A DNA stretch of 64,000 nt from Plumapathes pennacea (taxonomy: Eukaryota; Cnidaria; Anthozoa; Antipatharia; Myriopathidae): contig OZ038464.1 in assembly GCA_964036295.1 (NCBI GenBank), forward strand, positions 1,802,501-1,866,500. Direction: 5' to 3'. Made by a program: the position numbers and the translations under genes. The notes under the pieces are model-generated. The model saw only the letters and a list, made by a program, of their open reading frames with translations, did not search any database and was not told where the DNA came from. Positions 25,201 through 33,447 of the stretch are shown in pieces; positions within the stretch are counted from its first letter, which is position 1, and each line of letters opens with the position of its first letter.

Positions 25201-28200
25201 AACATACCTTGCATTTGGTAAGACCAAACATACCTGGGACATACCTTTTCTAACATACCAAAAGCATACCACTAACATACCAAAAACATACCTTGCATTT
25301 TGTAAGACCAAACATACCTGGGACATACCTTTTCTAACATACCAAAAGCATACCTTTTATTAAAGCATACCTGGAACATACCTATTCTATTAACTAATAC
25401 CCTTTTACCCATTGCATTTCATACCAGTTGAAGTATGCCAAAAACCATACCCATAGCTATAATGTGGAACACAAGATAGGACATGGGCATGTCCTTGAAC
25501 ATACCTAAGAATCAGAAATGACTTAAAATTTTGCTGCAATTGCTTTTTGGCTACTCTGACCTACAGCTTCAGATCAATTAATTTCATGGTTTTCAACTCC
25601 ATTTGGTTTGTTATAACAAAATTTTGCAAGAGCACGTCGCTAGCAGATGCACATGGAATTCGTTAGCCTTCACCATCATGTGCACTATCCATCTTAGCTT
25701 TTTCTAAAAGTGAATGCACACAGTTTCACCATATACATCATAAAACAGCCTGCCATCTATGTAAAAGTTTGCATCACATTTCTGCGGAAAGGTTAAATGC
25801 AGGAGACTGAGAAACAGTGGTTTTGTAAAATCTTACCCGGAAGCTATGAAGAAACAGACATGTGACATGAAATAGAACATGCCCATGCATAGGATCAGCA
25901 CAGATCCTGAAAGTTGTGAGCCAGAATTTTAAGGTAAAATTTTCAGGCCTAATCTATGTACTATAGTGTCCATATATATATTACTCTTTTGTACAGTGTA
26001 CGTGCAACAAGTGCTGAAAATCACAAGCAAAGTCGAAGGAAAGAAAAAAGGAGAAATAGATACTTACTCTTTGTCAACGAGCTGAATCGTACATTGCAAA
26101 GTAATTGTTGTTCTTTTAATATCGTCAAAAAGGCAGCGATCACACAATAATTTAAAATTGATCGACATCAGGGCCGATAATGCACTCACCCGGCTCTCCC
26201 CGTACTTCCAAGAATGAAAATATAACATGTTTTTCGCAGCGAGTCCTCACAGATCAAATTATATGTTCTCGTAGGTTTACTCTCAGTTCTCCTTGGATCT
26301 TAGGTTCACTAGTGTAGTAGTTTTCAGGTACAGTCGAGTCATTATCCGATCTCTGGAAAAGTGTTCAAAAATGGCTGCCACAAACAGCTGGAAGATTATC
26401 CATTTCACACCTTTTGTGGGGAAGCCGCTTCTTGAAACATGCAAACTTAGGTTCACTTCTCACTCAAAATTGCTGGAATCATGTCGTGAAATCCACAGAA
26501 TTAATATAAAAGCGGTGAAATACACAAACATTCCTTCGCCGTGAAGTCCGTAAACAACGTCAGAGAAAATGACTGAGTGGGCACTGGGAACGAGTCACAT
26601 TGACCAATCAAAGCCAGCTTTCTTGTGGCGCGAAAAACGGCGCGGCCGTCACAGTGGCGAGTTTCTTTTTCGTCATTCAACAGGAGTGAAGCTGTCGCGC
26701 GCGATCAGACTTTTGCAAGTTTTACATCGATATTTTTCTGCATGAAAGCACTAATGGTGAGTCCGAACTGGATCAAAAAGGAAAAGTGATTTCTGAGAAA
26801 GGGGCGATCCACAGGAACTGGCTTTAAAACATGAAACAACTGTTAAAGTCGAAAGGAATCCCTCTGCCTTTGTGGTGTGCCAATTACTGATGTACTTTGC
26901 GAGTGACTATAGAAAGGCGATTATCAAGTTCAACACTACTGTGCATATCAATGGAAGCAATTTTCTTCCGAGTGAACTGTAAGTAAAATCCGAGCTTCAA
27001 CTCCTAGCTCACAGTTTTTTTTATTGATTGTTGTACCTTGAGAAACTTTATTGTATGAGAATGGTCAATTCAAACACAACCGGGTTTTGCAAACCTTGAC
27101 TGACACAAAGTAGTTTATATCAATAATGAACATAGCACAATTGAAAGTGATTTTTTTAAACAACTAAGAATACCAAGTTTTATCTGAGTTGTCCCAAGAA
27201 AAATATGCAACATAATTTGCATTCCTATACTAACTTTTGAAGTGCGCCATTTTGTATCTGTTGAGTCTTAAAATATGTTGAGTAAACACTCAGTCATTTG
27301 AATTGATATACTTGATAAATATTGGCTGTGCTTTTTTGGGCTGACTTTAGAATTGGGTTCATCTAGCTAGGAATGTCTTCACTATTTGTATTGATTAAAC
27401 AATTAAACTTGCATCAAACCCAAATTTTGCTTGAGCCCCTTAGCCAGCAGTGTCATGAGATCAGAGGACCTTAAAACAGGTATGCTAGAGGTATGGCAAA
27501 GGTATGTTACAGGTATGTTGACATACCACAAGCATACCCAAACTGTGAGGTATGTTTTTGGTATGGTTTAGGTATGTTACAGGTATGTCGACATAGCACA
27601 CATACCCAAACTGTGAGGTATGTTTTTGGTATGGTTTAGGTATGTTCCAGGTATGTCAACATAGCATACTGAAACTGTGAGGTATGTTTTAGGTATGCTT
27701 TTGGTATTTTTCAAGTGGTCCAAAAGTAGTATGTAAAAAATACCAAAAACATACCTAAAACAGGTATGCTAGAGGTATGGCAAAGGTATGTTACAGGTAT
27801 GTCAACATACCAAAACTATACCCAGAACAGGTATGCTAGAGGTATGGCAAAGGTATGTTAGAGGTATGGTAAAGGTATGTCACAGGTATGCTAGAGGTAT
27901 GGCAAAGGTATGTCACAGGTATGTCAAACATAAAGAATACCCAAAATGTGAGGTATGTTTCAGGTATGCTTTTGGTATTTTTCAGGTGGTCCAAAAGTAG
28001 TATGTAAAAAATACCAAAAACATACCTCTTAATAGGTATGTCACAGGTATGCAGGAGGTATGCAGAAGGTATGGTAGTACATACCTCAAACATACCTTGA
28101 ACATACCAATTACATACCACAAATTTCATGTGCCTTCCAGTCAATACAAGGGATGCACCAAAACGACCGGTCATTTTGGTGCATCCCTTCCAGTCACTTA

Positions 28201-31200
28201 GAAGGGATGCACCAAAACGACCAGTCATTTTGGTGCATCCCTTCTAGTTAATACAAGGGATGCACCAAAACGACCGGTCATTTTGGTGCATCCCTTCCAG
28301 TTAATACAAGGGATGCACCAAAACGACCGGTCATTTTGGTGCATCCCTTCCAGTCAATACAAGGGATGCACCAAAACGACCGGTCATTTTGGTGCATCCC
28401 TTCCAGTTAATACAAGGGATGCACCAAAACAACCCGTCATTTTGGTGCATCCCTTCCAGTTAATACAAGGGATGCACCAAAACGACCGGTCACTTTAATG
28501 CATCCCTTCCAGTTAATACAAGGGATGCACCAAAACGACCAGTCATTTTGGTGTGCACCAAAACGACCGGTCATTTTGGTGCATCCCTTCCAGTTAATAC
28601 AAGGGATGCACCAAAATGACCGGTCATTTTGATGCATCCCTTCCAGTCAATACAAGGGATGCACCAAAACAACCGGTCATTGTGGTGCATCCCTTCCGTC
28701 AATACATTAAGGGATGCACCAAAACGACCGGTCATTCTGGTGCATCCCTTCAAGTTAATACAAGGGATGCACCAAAACGACCGGTCATTTTGGTGCATCC
28801 CTTCCAGTCAATACAAGGGATGCACCAAAACGACCGGTCATTCTGGTGCATCCCTTCCAGTCAATACAAGGGAGGCACCAAAACGACCAGTCATTTTGGT
28901 GCATTCCTTCCAGTCAATACAAGGTAATTTTTCAAAACTGGAAAATATTAATGTCAAAAATTAACCATTAATGGGTTTTTTTGTAAGGATGTGAATTTAG
29001 CAAAACCTGCTAATAGTTGCAGTAATCCATTGATGGTTTTTCAGAAAACCACATTAATGTGTCACAACTGATATAAACATTCATGTGTTTTGAAAGCCAT
29101 CCATGGATTTGGTTGGATTCCCAACATGTATTTCCAACAATTGCCATGAATGGTAATTTTTCAAAACTGGGAAATTATTAATGTCAAAAATTAACCATTA
29201 ATGGGTTTTTTTGTAAGAATGTGAATTTAGCAAAACCCACTAATAGTTGTAGTAATCCATTAATGGTTTTTCAAAATTTTTTCCTGTGTTTATACCTTTT
29301 CCAGTGTTTCCACTGATCAACTTCACTGTCTTTTCCGGATCCTTGTTCATGACAGCGTAGAGTTCAGACAGCGAAGTGACGCTGTACCAGTCAGCCTCAT
29401 CACCAGTAGGAATGTGCATGCACGTCTTCTTCTGTGGACATCCCTTGCACTGCCCAGTGCACTTGTTCAGCTCCTACACACAAAACACAAAATGTGATGG
29501 TACAAAACTGATCCCCCTCCCCTCCCCTCCCCCACCCTCCTGTTTGTCTCATGAACTATGCAGTCCTTGACCTGATGTGAAGGTACAGGATATAGACTGT
29601 CATGAATAACAAGAAGGGGGGAGGGTGATGAGGCTAGGGGGTCCTTTACTGTACTCAATGGGGACCTATCTAACCAGTAAATGTTGGTGGCTTAAAGGGT
29701 GTATGAAAACTACACTGAGAGTGCTCAAAAACCTGGAGACCTACATGATTGTATTGCTTTATATCATGTCAATATACACGTGTGTTGACGTAAACATACA
29801 ATATTTACAGTACATCAAGTTAATGTACACTTCACCTCAATGTCAATAGGATCTGCATCTACAGCAAAAGACTTCATGGCATCCAGTATAGGTCGATATC
29901 CTTTAAGAAATCAGATTCAAAAGTCCATTAGATCAAATGCACAATTTATGACTCTGTTTATATATACATATATATAGCTGTCATCAAATAAATTAACAGT
30001 CATATACTCTTGACAGCTATAGATTATCCAGCACTGAAGTACGGTGTAATGTGAACTGTTTTAGTGTAATCACCTGTGCAACGGCAGATGTTGCCATCAA
30101 AAATGTCTTCAACTTGTTGTTTGGCTGGTTTGGGGTTCTCTTTAAGAAAACTGCAACAAGACAAAGAAGATCAACTAAAAGGTGAAACACAGTTAAAAAC
30201 TCCCAAGACTGACCAACTTCAATATTTTTTTCCTTCAGCCTCTCTCAGACATATATGAAGAATTTTGTATTTCTTACCAGAGATTTTTTCATACAGTAGA
30301 ATTGTGAAAAATACCTGTACATGTTCATGACCATTCCTGGGGAACAGTAGCCACACTGGCTTCCATTGTGTTCTGCAAGGCGCTTCTGAACTGGATGGAA
30401 GCCATCTTTGTGACTGTTTGATGAAACATGATCATGTGACAGAAGAAAAATAAATTAAAATAATAAGAGATGGTCAAGTTTCACAAAGATGAAATGGTCA
30501 CTTGTAAACAAGCACATACTTGCCAATCCCCTCAGTGGTGACAATCTCACATCCATTTAAAGAACACAATGGGAAAAGGCACTGAAATATTATGTGGGAT
30601 ACATGTATATAAAATATATAACTTTGCTTAGGAGAGGAGGTGGTGTTGAGTATTCTCATAGGACTAAAAGTTGTTTCCCTTTTATTTGGTAACTGTTGTT
30701 TAACCCCTGATGACTTGAAATCCTGATGGCTGACAAACCAATTTTTATTTCCCTTGGAGGTTTGAGTTATCAGGTGTCATCCGAAATGGTATCATGGTCT
30801 TGAAGCATTTCAGTCTGAAAAAGGCCAATTTAGCCTCAGAGCTCTCTCTCTCTCTCTTTTTTTTTTTTTTTTTTTTTTTTTGTTCTGAGATAGGGTATGA
30901 TTTTGACTTTTTTGGAGGGGGAGGGGGGTGGGCTGTTGTGAGGGCTGAAAATTAAAAATATCTTACAGAATTGACAGCTGAGGTGTGCTTTTTGTTAGAC
31001 AGTGGGTCTGCCTTGGTGAGAGCAACTACACAGCAGCCACATCCGCCTTCTTGACACATCACTTTTGTTCCTGAAAACAAGAAAGAAAAGAAAGAAATAC
31101 CCTAAGAACCTGATACTCTATAAAATACAAAGGTTTGAACATATAAGCTACTTCAGAAATGAAAAAGGACTGGGACCAAGTGTGCTAAAATAATCAAATT

Positions 31201-33447
31201 AAAAAATATTGATATGGCAAATTTTTAGTATTTTATGTGTCTCTTTTTGTGATTTTTAAACAATCCCCATTCAATTTTCTGAGGCACTAAACTTCTGAAA
31301 CTTGGTAGACTTACTAATTAGGAGGTGCAATTCTTTCTTGTGATGGGGCTCATTCATTTTAATTTTATTTATTTCGCACACTCATGCCAAAGTCATTCTT
31401 CATTACTAACAATGTTAAATTGAAAATGATAATTTATTGTTGGCACATATCGTACCTTCTCCCATTCAAATGTAACAACAGAAAATAAGGTTGATAGAAA
31501 CAAGGTATGTAAGTTTCATCTTTAATATTCCCATAAAATTAGAGTTTTGAGAACAACTAAAATCACACATACATTATTTTACCTTAATAAAAACTCATGC
31601 ATGTAATTAACCATTTGACACTAGTCCAAATCCTTAAAATGCAGATTGTCCCAGAAGTAAACACATCAGTGATGTACTGAGAATTGATAGTTTAATCAGC
31701 TTTCATCTGAGCAAGCTACCAAAAGCCAAGTTCTCCTCACTGTATGATATATATCTCTGGATCACTCTTAGAAGTAGCTGATGTATTAGAAAACAACTAT
31801 ACACTTACCTTTAAGTCCAGGCTGGCCTCTGATCCATTCATTCAGACTCATGTCAGGATCCGGGTGAGTGACAGTTGTTTCTATGCCATTGATGTCAAAA
31901 ACAATCTTGTCAAGTGATGCACAAGGTGGAGCTTTGCCAGATGGACACACGCCATTAAAGTGTTCTTCAAGAACCGACTTGTTTGGTCCTTGAAGCAGGA
32001 TTCCAGGCCTAAGAAAAAAGCAAAAAAAAAAAAAAAAAAAAAAAAAACAGCATTAACTCAATAAGGGAGATAATGTCTCCCCCACCCCCACCCCCATGTG
32101 TCACACAGTCAGCTATGCGTGAGACTAATTTATTTAAATTTAATCAATCAAACCATATCGTATCTGCTGCGGGCCGATTATTCACGAGCGAAGCAGAAGC
32201 GCTATGTTTCAAAAAAAATGTAAACAGAACGCATGGGTTCTTACTGGGTCCAGCACAGAATTCAAGGGGGAGCGGAGCAACAGCGCTCCAGTCCAAAAAT
32301 CGCCCCGATTACAATGCGTAATCAAATAATGAAAACGGAATATTAAATTTGCCGTTTTTATACTACAGACGACTAATTCGTCTCAGACGCATTAGTCGTC
32401 TCGGACGACTAATTCGTCTAGTATAAAAACGGAAAACAGGGCAGAGGCACTTAAATTCTTATGCGTCTGTTAAGTGCGACTGAAAGACGCACTTAGCAGA
32501 CGTCTAATTCGTCTCAGACGAAAAATGCGTCTAGCATAAAAACGAGTCGAACTTAACTGGAGACCAGAAGCGTATGTTTCAGTATCAAATCGAGATATTT
32601 GACAGTTTCAAGATGGCGGCACGAGGGAAGAAATCTCGGCAAAAAAGCAGCGTGCATGGAGTGAGTTCTCCGACTCGTTTTTATACCAGTCGAACTTAAC
32701 AGTCAGACGACTAATGCGTCTGGACGAATTAGTCGTCTATAGTATAAAAACGGCCATTGGAGCGTATGGTACCTAACATTCAAGGAGTCTGCAAAACGTC
32801 CTCGTATACTGACTTGGGCGCGGAGTAAAAAGCCTCCCAAGAGAAAGCAATCATAAACGAAATATGTGAAAATCTCCAAGGACGAGGGATCATTTACGAA
32901 TACTGTATCATATTTCTAGTAGCTACAGGTAGTTGGAGTGTACGGGTGCGTTCTAACTTTACCCGAACGAGAAGACAAGCGGTTATATAAAATCGTTACT
33001 TCACGTGCACGAAAGCAGCGCTACAAATTCACGCGTAATTTACAGCTCCAATGCAAATACTGGAGATTAATTAGCAGTCATGTGGTTTCCAATTTCCGCA
33101 CGGCCCAACTAACACGCAACCTCTCTTTGCACGAATTAATAGCTGTTACGCGTCTTTATAAGTGTACATCTTCCTTTACCACATGCATACGTTTCAAGCC
33201 TTGTCCTCACTAGCGCATAAGCATAAGGAACGAACATGTTTGATCCTTATGCTTATGCTTATGTCGCCACTGTCGCTCTCTTATTCTTATGCTTATGCTT
33301 ATGCTACTTATGCTTATGCGCTAGTGAGGACAAGGCTTTACGTATCAAACCGCAAGTTCATAATTTTGTTCGATTTGTTTACACAATTGAAATATGAACA
33401 TGAACTTACATTCGCACATTTTCCGCGGTACTGTGATTGCCATCCAT
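5804..33447 (-). CDS. Copy A: xanthine dehydrogenase/aldehyde oxidase-family molybdo-flavoenzyme, exons 1-39 of 41
   Basis: Oxidises a carbon substrate at a Mo-pterin site and passes electrons through two 2Fe-2S clusters to FAD; cytosolic in known relatives. Coding exons in order (+ coordinates): 33410-33447, 31809-32008, 30967-31070, 30520-30581, 30315-30413, 30074-30150, 29836-29900, 29296-29473, 22809-22882, 22285-22404, 21872-21895, 20914-21016, 20290-20357, 19952-20026, 18617-18724, 18448-18514, 17746-17849, 16978-17136, 16345-16425, 15811-15852, 15274-15378, 14838-14895, 14332-14493, 13904-13983, 13379-13488, 12700-12804, 11908-11986, 11687-11801, 11186-11266, 10711-10820, 10261-10315, 9839-9897, 9320-9481, 9068-9152, 8235-8266, 7368-7498, 6639-6767, 5998-6121, 5804-5900. 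Phases join without a stop. The start ATG is the one whose exon 1 (12 codons plus AT) splices in phase to exon 2. Cluster-I cysteines are C85, C90, C93 and C115; cluster-II are C155, C158, C190 and C192. The FAD motif SGNTGKG is at 269-275; the Mo domain starts at about 576 (Q769, EMGQG). The catalytic GEPP glutamate lies in exon 40, outside the window. Oddities are a GC donor after exon 10 and Ala at 802 in the pterin-binding glycine motif. XDH versus AOX identity is unresolved. Confidence 0.9.
5998..6121 (-). CDS. Copy A exon 38 (Mo domain, [12 protein letters not shown] segment)
   Basis: Encodes the conserved stretch [20 protein letters not shown], which matches [20 protein letters not shown] of vertebrate xanthine dehydrogenase. 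The acceptor is TTTGCAG and the donor GTGAGA. The copy B equivalent at 36602-36725 has the same 124-nt length. Confidence 0.9.
6189..6560. repeat. Imperfect (GAT)n microsatellite in copy A intron 37
   Basis: GAT/ATC trinucleotides interrupted by GGT, GAC and AAT units. The low-complexity frames here on either strand (Met/Asp-rich, Ile/Ser/His-rich) are repeat artefacts. The equivalent intron of copy B (36846-37244) carries a longer and purer array. Confidence 0.95.
7053..7316. repeat. (GAT)n microsatellite in copy A intron 36
   Basis: Nearly pure GAT repeats, which create poly-Asp and poly-Met frames. The array lies between exon 36 (7368-7498) and exon 37 (6639-6767). The whole stretch from about 7045 to 7760, including this array and exon 36, is absent from copy B. 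Confidence 0.95.
7368..7498 (-). CDS. Copy A exon 36 (Mo domain), absent from copy B
   Basis: 131 nt between TTTAG and GTAAGG. The frame begins [20 protein letters not shown] and continues with a WKDLV motif, aligning with the YEACQTILKRLEPFK...SWEDWV part of bovine XDH. It leaves phase 2 and joins exon 37 correctly. Its length is not a multiple of three, so its loss in copy B shifts the frame. Confidence 0.88.
7905..8010. mobile_element. Foldback (inverted-repeat) insertion in copy A intron 35
   Basis: Two arms of about 37 nt (TTTACGTCATCACATGGTCA... and its complement) surround a short loop, GAGGCGCTTCGCCA. It is absent from the aligned intron of copy B. It probably derives from a MITE; the family is not identified. 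Confidence 0.65.
8345..8530 (-). repeat. Dispersed short interspersed repeat (TTATGTTATAGAAAATG family)
   Basis: One copy of a roughly 180-bp repeat that recurs at 15025-15225, 17306-17465 and 38235-38415, with partial copies at 20165-20225 and 53975-54020. Shared marks are a TGCACAA..TATGTTAT..AAAATG..TTGAACTA block and a GAGTTTCTTGGCTAAG..TTTACGAGCG block. This copy is reversed relative to those at 15025 and 17306. Type (SINE or MITE) is unresolved. Confidence 0.7.
8567..8698. mobile_element. 132-bp MITE with long terminal inverted repeats, copy A only
   Basis: Starts TAGAGGGTTTGCACGGC and ends GCCGTGCAAACCCTCTA, with arms of about 38 nt (through TGTTGGATGGCAGGAACA) and a short unique core. 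Copy B has the uninterrupted site (CCTCGAATTAGAGAAAG at about 38455). The flanking bases suggest a TTA/TA-type duplication; the exact family is uncertain. Confidence 0.8.
10261..10315 (-). CDS. Copy A exon 31 (Mo domain linker)
   Basis: A small exon missed by simple ORF scanning. It encodes [18 protein letters not shown] and is needed to restore phase between exon 30 (ends QPGQ, phase 0) and exon 32 (starts in phase 1, [12 protein letters not shown]). Donor GTGAGT, acceptor TTTCTAG. The copy B equivalent is 40745-40799. Confidence 0.85.
11300..11650. repeat. Polypyrimidine (CTTC/CCT)n tract in intron 28, copy A
   Basis: A long C/T-rich run on the plus strand, matched by 41945-42290 in copy B, so it is older than the duplication. 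It gives Ser/Pro/Phe-rich spurious frames. Confidence 0.9.
13331..13364. repeat. (C)n(CT)n simple repeat just past the exon 25 donor
   Basis: A run of C followed by CT dinucleotides, 15 nt beyond the donor of exon 25 (13379-13488). Copy B has only a short C/T stretch at the same site. Confidence 0.9.
13990..14300. repeat. About 30-bp minisatellite with CCAAT motif, expanded in copy A intron 23
   Basis: Nine to ten copies of a unit with the core AACCAATCAGAGACAAGCCA followed by CAGTGAGAGC. Copy B keeps only about one unit (46082-46125), so the array expanded in A or contracted in B after duplication. Confidence 0.9.
14650..14790. repeat. About 42-bp minisatellite (GCCGTTGCTTTCCAAG family), three units in copy A
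   Basis: Three imperfect units of CTGTGCCGTTGCTTTCCAAG followed by AAAAACCCTCCCTCC. The same locus in copy B carries about eleven units (47690-48160). Confidence 0.88.
15025..15225 (+). repeat. Dispersed short interspersed repeat, second copy
   Basis: Carries the TGCACAACTTATGTTATAGA and TTTACGAGCG blocks in forward orientation; same family as 8345-8530, 17306-17465 and 38235-38415. Confidence 0.65.
16528..16566. repeat. Poly-G tract in copy A intron 18
   Basis: An almost uninterrupted run of more than 35 G on the plus strand. Copy B lacks it at the equivalent place (about 50795). It could form a G-quadruplex on the template strand. Confidence 0.9.
17168..17620. mobile_element. Copy A-specific insertion containing the dispersed repeat and a poly-A run
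   Basis: About 450 bp absent from copy B, where CACAGTGA joins CAGGGTTTCCTTGACC directly at about 51418. Contents are a forward copy of the dispersed TTTACGAGCG repeat (17306-17465) and a run of about 27 A at 17523-17549. The A-run may be the tail of a retroposon; this is inference. Confidence 0.6.
18893..19789. mobile_element. 897-bp MITE (GGCCCCGTCCACACG termini, TAA duplication) with internal expansion
   Basis: Starts GGCCCCGTCCACACG, ends CGTGTGGACGGGGCC, flanked by TAA (18890-18892 and 19790-19792). It belongs to the family of 5435-5669. The orthologous element in copy B (53384-53605) is only about 220 bp and its right end is degraded, so the internal 19010-19545 array makes up most of the size difference. 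Confidence 0.8.
19010..19545. repeat. 12-13-bp minisatellite (GATTACCACTCCC) inside the MITE
   Basis: About 40 tandem units of GATTACCACTCCC and variants (AATTACCATTCCC, TGTTACCACTCCC). Open frames rich in His/Tyr/Pro across this stretch are repeat artefacts. Absent from the copy B version of the element. Confidence 0.92.
21350..21793. mobile_element. Foldback insertion with nested inverted repeats, copy A intron 11
   Basis: Copy B joins GTTAATCCTATAG directly to CGCTAATTCGACAAAC (about 56030-56055), while A carries about 440 extra bp. Outer arms are ATAACATGCATACAATAATTT and complement AAATTATTGTATGCATGTTAT; further arms (TCACATGATTTCTCGTGCAA / TTGCACTCAAAATCATGCGA) lie to the right. GTGAAATTAACAGTGCAGAAA is repeated in tandem inside. 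No coding sequence. Confidence 0.7.
22285..22404 (-). CDS. Copy A exon 10 with non-canonical GC donor
   Basis: Encodes [20 protein letters not shown] and onward to LAQHLKK in the FAD domain; 120 nt, phase 0 to phase 0. The expected junction reads AAAAAG|GCTAGT, whereas copy B (exon 56234-56353) reads AAAAAG|GTGAAT. A GT four bases further would add 4 nt and shift the frame. Confidence 0.85.
24095..25155. repeat. 53-bp hairpin-forming satellite, left array in transposon
   Basis: About 20 tandem units. Each holds two complementary 16-nt arms, TTTTGGTGCATCCCTT and AAGGGATGCACCAAAA, around an 11-nt loop (CCAGTCAATAC or CCAGTTAATAC), joined by the near-palindrome CGACCGGTCA. Units are almost identical, so the array is young or homogenised. 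All long frames here are shadows of the repeat. Confidence 0.95.
25160..25400. repeat. Short tandem CATACC/ACATACCAAAA array, left side
   Basis: Two long units of about 96 bp (25164-25259 and 25260-25355), built from ACATACC motifs (CATACCAAAAGCATACCACT), border the left 53-bp array. The complementary GGTATG motif dominates 27470-28125 on the other side of the core. Confidence 0.88.
26560..26982 (+). other. Gene-like core of the transposon: CpG-rich CCAAT segment, ATG, splice-donor-like sites, 61-codon open frame
   Basis: At 26600-26720 the base composition changes to CpG-rich with a CCAAT motif (GACCAATCAAAGCC), unlike the AT-rich flanks. An ATG at 26742 gives MKALM and runs directly into GTGAGT, a consensus donor. 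At 26797-26982 a frame stays open for 61 codons; its C-terminal part reads [20 protein letters not shown] and continues to a TAA that overlaps a perfect donor (ACT|GTAAGT). I do not recognise the peptide. The pattern looks like the promoter, first exon and a later exon of a host gene carried inside the transposon; this is inference. Confidence 0.4.
27470..28125. repeat. GGTATGTTACAGGTATG tandem array, right side
   Basis: Degenerate 9-12-bp GGTATG units, including longer repeats of about 120 bp (27520-27710), mixed with CATACC segments at 27740-27760 and 28015-28120. Together with 25160-25400 they give the element an overall inverted arrangement. Confidence 0.85.
28130..28930. repeat. 53-bp hairpin-forming satellite, right array in transposon
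   Basis: About 15 units of the same repeat as 24095-25155, in the same orientation as judged by the CCAGTCAATAC loop. They are more variable (missing halves near 28550, CTTTAATGC and TTGTGGTGC variants), which suggests an older or less homogenised array. Confidence 0.93.
28926..29280. repeat. Direct duplication in the right subterminal region of the transposon
   Basis: A block of about 128 bp beginning TTTTTCAAAACTGG and ending CCATTRATGGTTTTTCA occurs at 28926-29053 and again at 29155-29280, with small differences. Repeated subterminal motifs are common transposase-binding regions; that role here is inference. Confidence 0.85.
30842..30881. repeat. (CT)n(T)n simple repeat, intron 3 of copy A
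   Basis: CT repeats then about 24 T. The same site in copy B has become a roughly 160-bp (TTTA)n array (59569-59731). Confidence 0.93.
31600..31770. repeat. Dispersed intronic repeat (AAAGCCAAGTTCTCC family)
   Basis: Shares TGATAGTTTAATCAGCTTTC and AAAGCCAAGTTCTCC..ATATATCTCTGG with copies at 7757-7860, 37728-37870, 49945-50110, 52190-52360, 58610-58830, 60055-60140 and partial copies at 20440, 17640, 51430 and 54470. At least eight copies lie in introns of this window. No coding capacity; a SINE or MITE family specific to the lineage is likely. Confidence 0.75.
32018..32047. repeat. Poly-A (poly-T in gene sense) adjoining the exon 2 acceptor
   Basis: In gene orientation this is a long T run ending TTTTTTCTTAG|GCC, so it doubles as the polypyrimidine tract of the exon 2 acceptor. 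Copy B has the same tract at 60391-60425. Confidence 0.9.
32350..32755. mobile_element. 406-bp MITE with GACGACTAATTCGTC palindromes, copy A only
   Basis: Termini TGCCGTTTTTATACTA and TAGTATAAAAACGGCC; ATT lies on both sides (32347-32349 and 32756-32758). Copy B has the empty site AATATTAAATTGGAACG at about 60705. The interior repeats GACGACTAATTCGTCT and its complement several times. It also holds a gene-like segment at 32610-32665: AAGATGGCGGCACGAGGGAA, ending at GTGAGTTCT. Confidence 0.82.
33195..33345. mobile_element. MITE upstream of exon 1... within the 5' intron of copy A
   Basis: Terminal inverted repeats AAGCCTTGTCCTCACTAGCG and CGCTAGTGAGGACAAGGCTT enclose a core rich in CTTATG repeats. 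The counterpart at 61168-61304 in copy B shows it was present before duplication. It lies in intron 1 (32009-33409). Confidence 0.82.
33410..33447 (-). CDS. Copy A exon 1, start codon
   Basis: ATG GAT GGC ... CGA AT|GTAAGT encodes [12 protein letters not shown] plus two bases; joining to exon 2 gives ...[12 protein letters not shown] in frame. The 38-nt coding part is identical in copy B (61772-61809), and it makes the total model length divisible by three. That double agreement is why I chose this start. The 35 residues or so before the ferredoxin-like domain are longer than usual for the family. Confidence 0.8.

Larger units (their letters stand above)
23262..29288. mobile_element. 6.03-kb non-autonomous DNA transposon, CACAGG termini, TTTA target duplication (CACTA/Chapaev-like?)
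   Basis: Ends are perfect inverted repeats of 28 bp (CACAGGAAAAAATTTTGAAA at the left, its complement ending TTTTCCTGTG at the right), with weaker matching to about 80 bp. TTTA flanks both ends (23258-23261 and 29289-29292). Copy B keeps the empty site ATAAACTTTATACC at 57601-57614. Subterminal regions carry many CCATTAATGG-type motifs. Inside are a 53-bp hairpin-repeat array (24095-25155), a GGTATG/CATACC-rich array (25160-25400), a unique core (25400-27470), an inverted CATACC/GGTATG block (27470-28125) and a second 53-bp array (28130-28930). No transposase frame was seen. CAC-starting ends with a 4-bp duplication fit CMC (CACTA/Mirage/Chapaev) elements; this is inference. Confidence 0.85.

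Noticed and set aside
24095..28930. CRISPR-like array of palindromic repeats
   Set aside because: Spacers are not unique; the unit including its loop is repeated, and the context is a eukaryotic intronic transposon.
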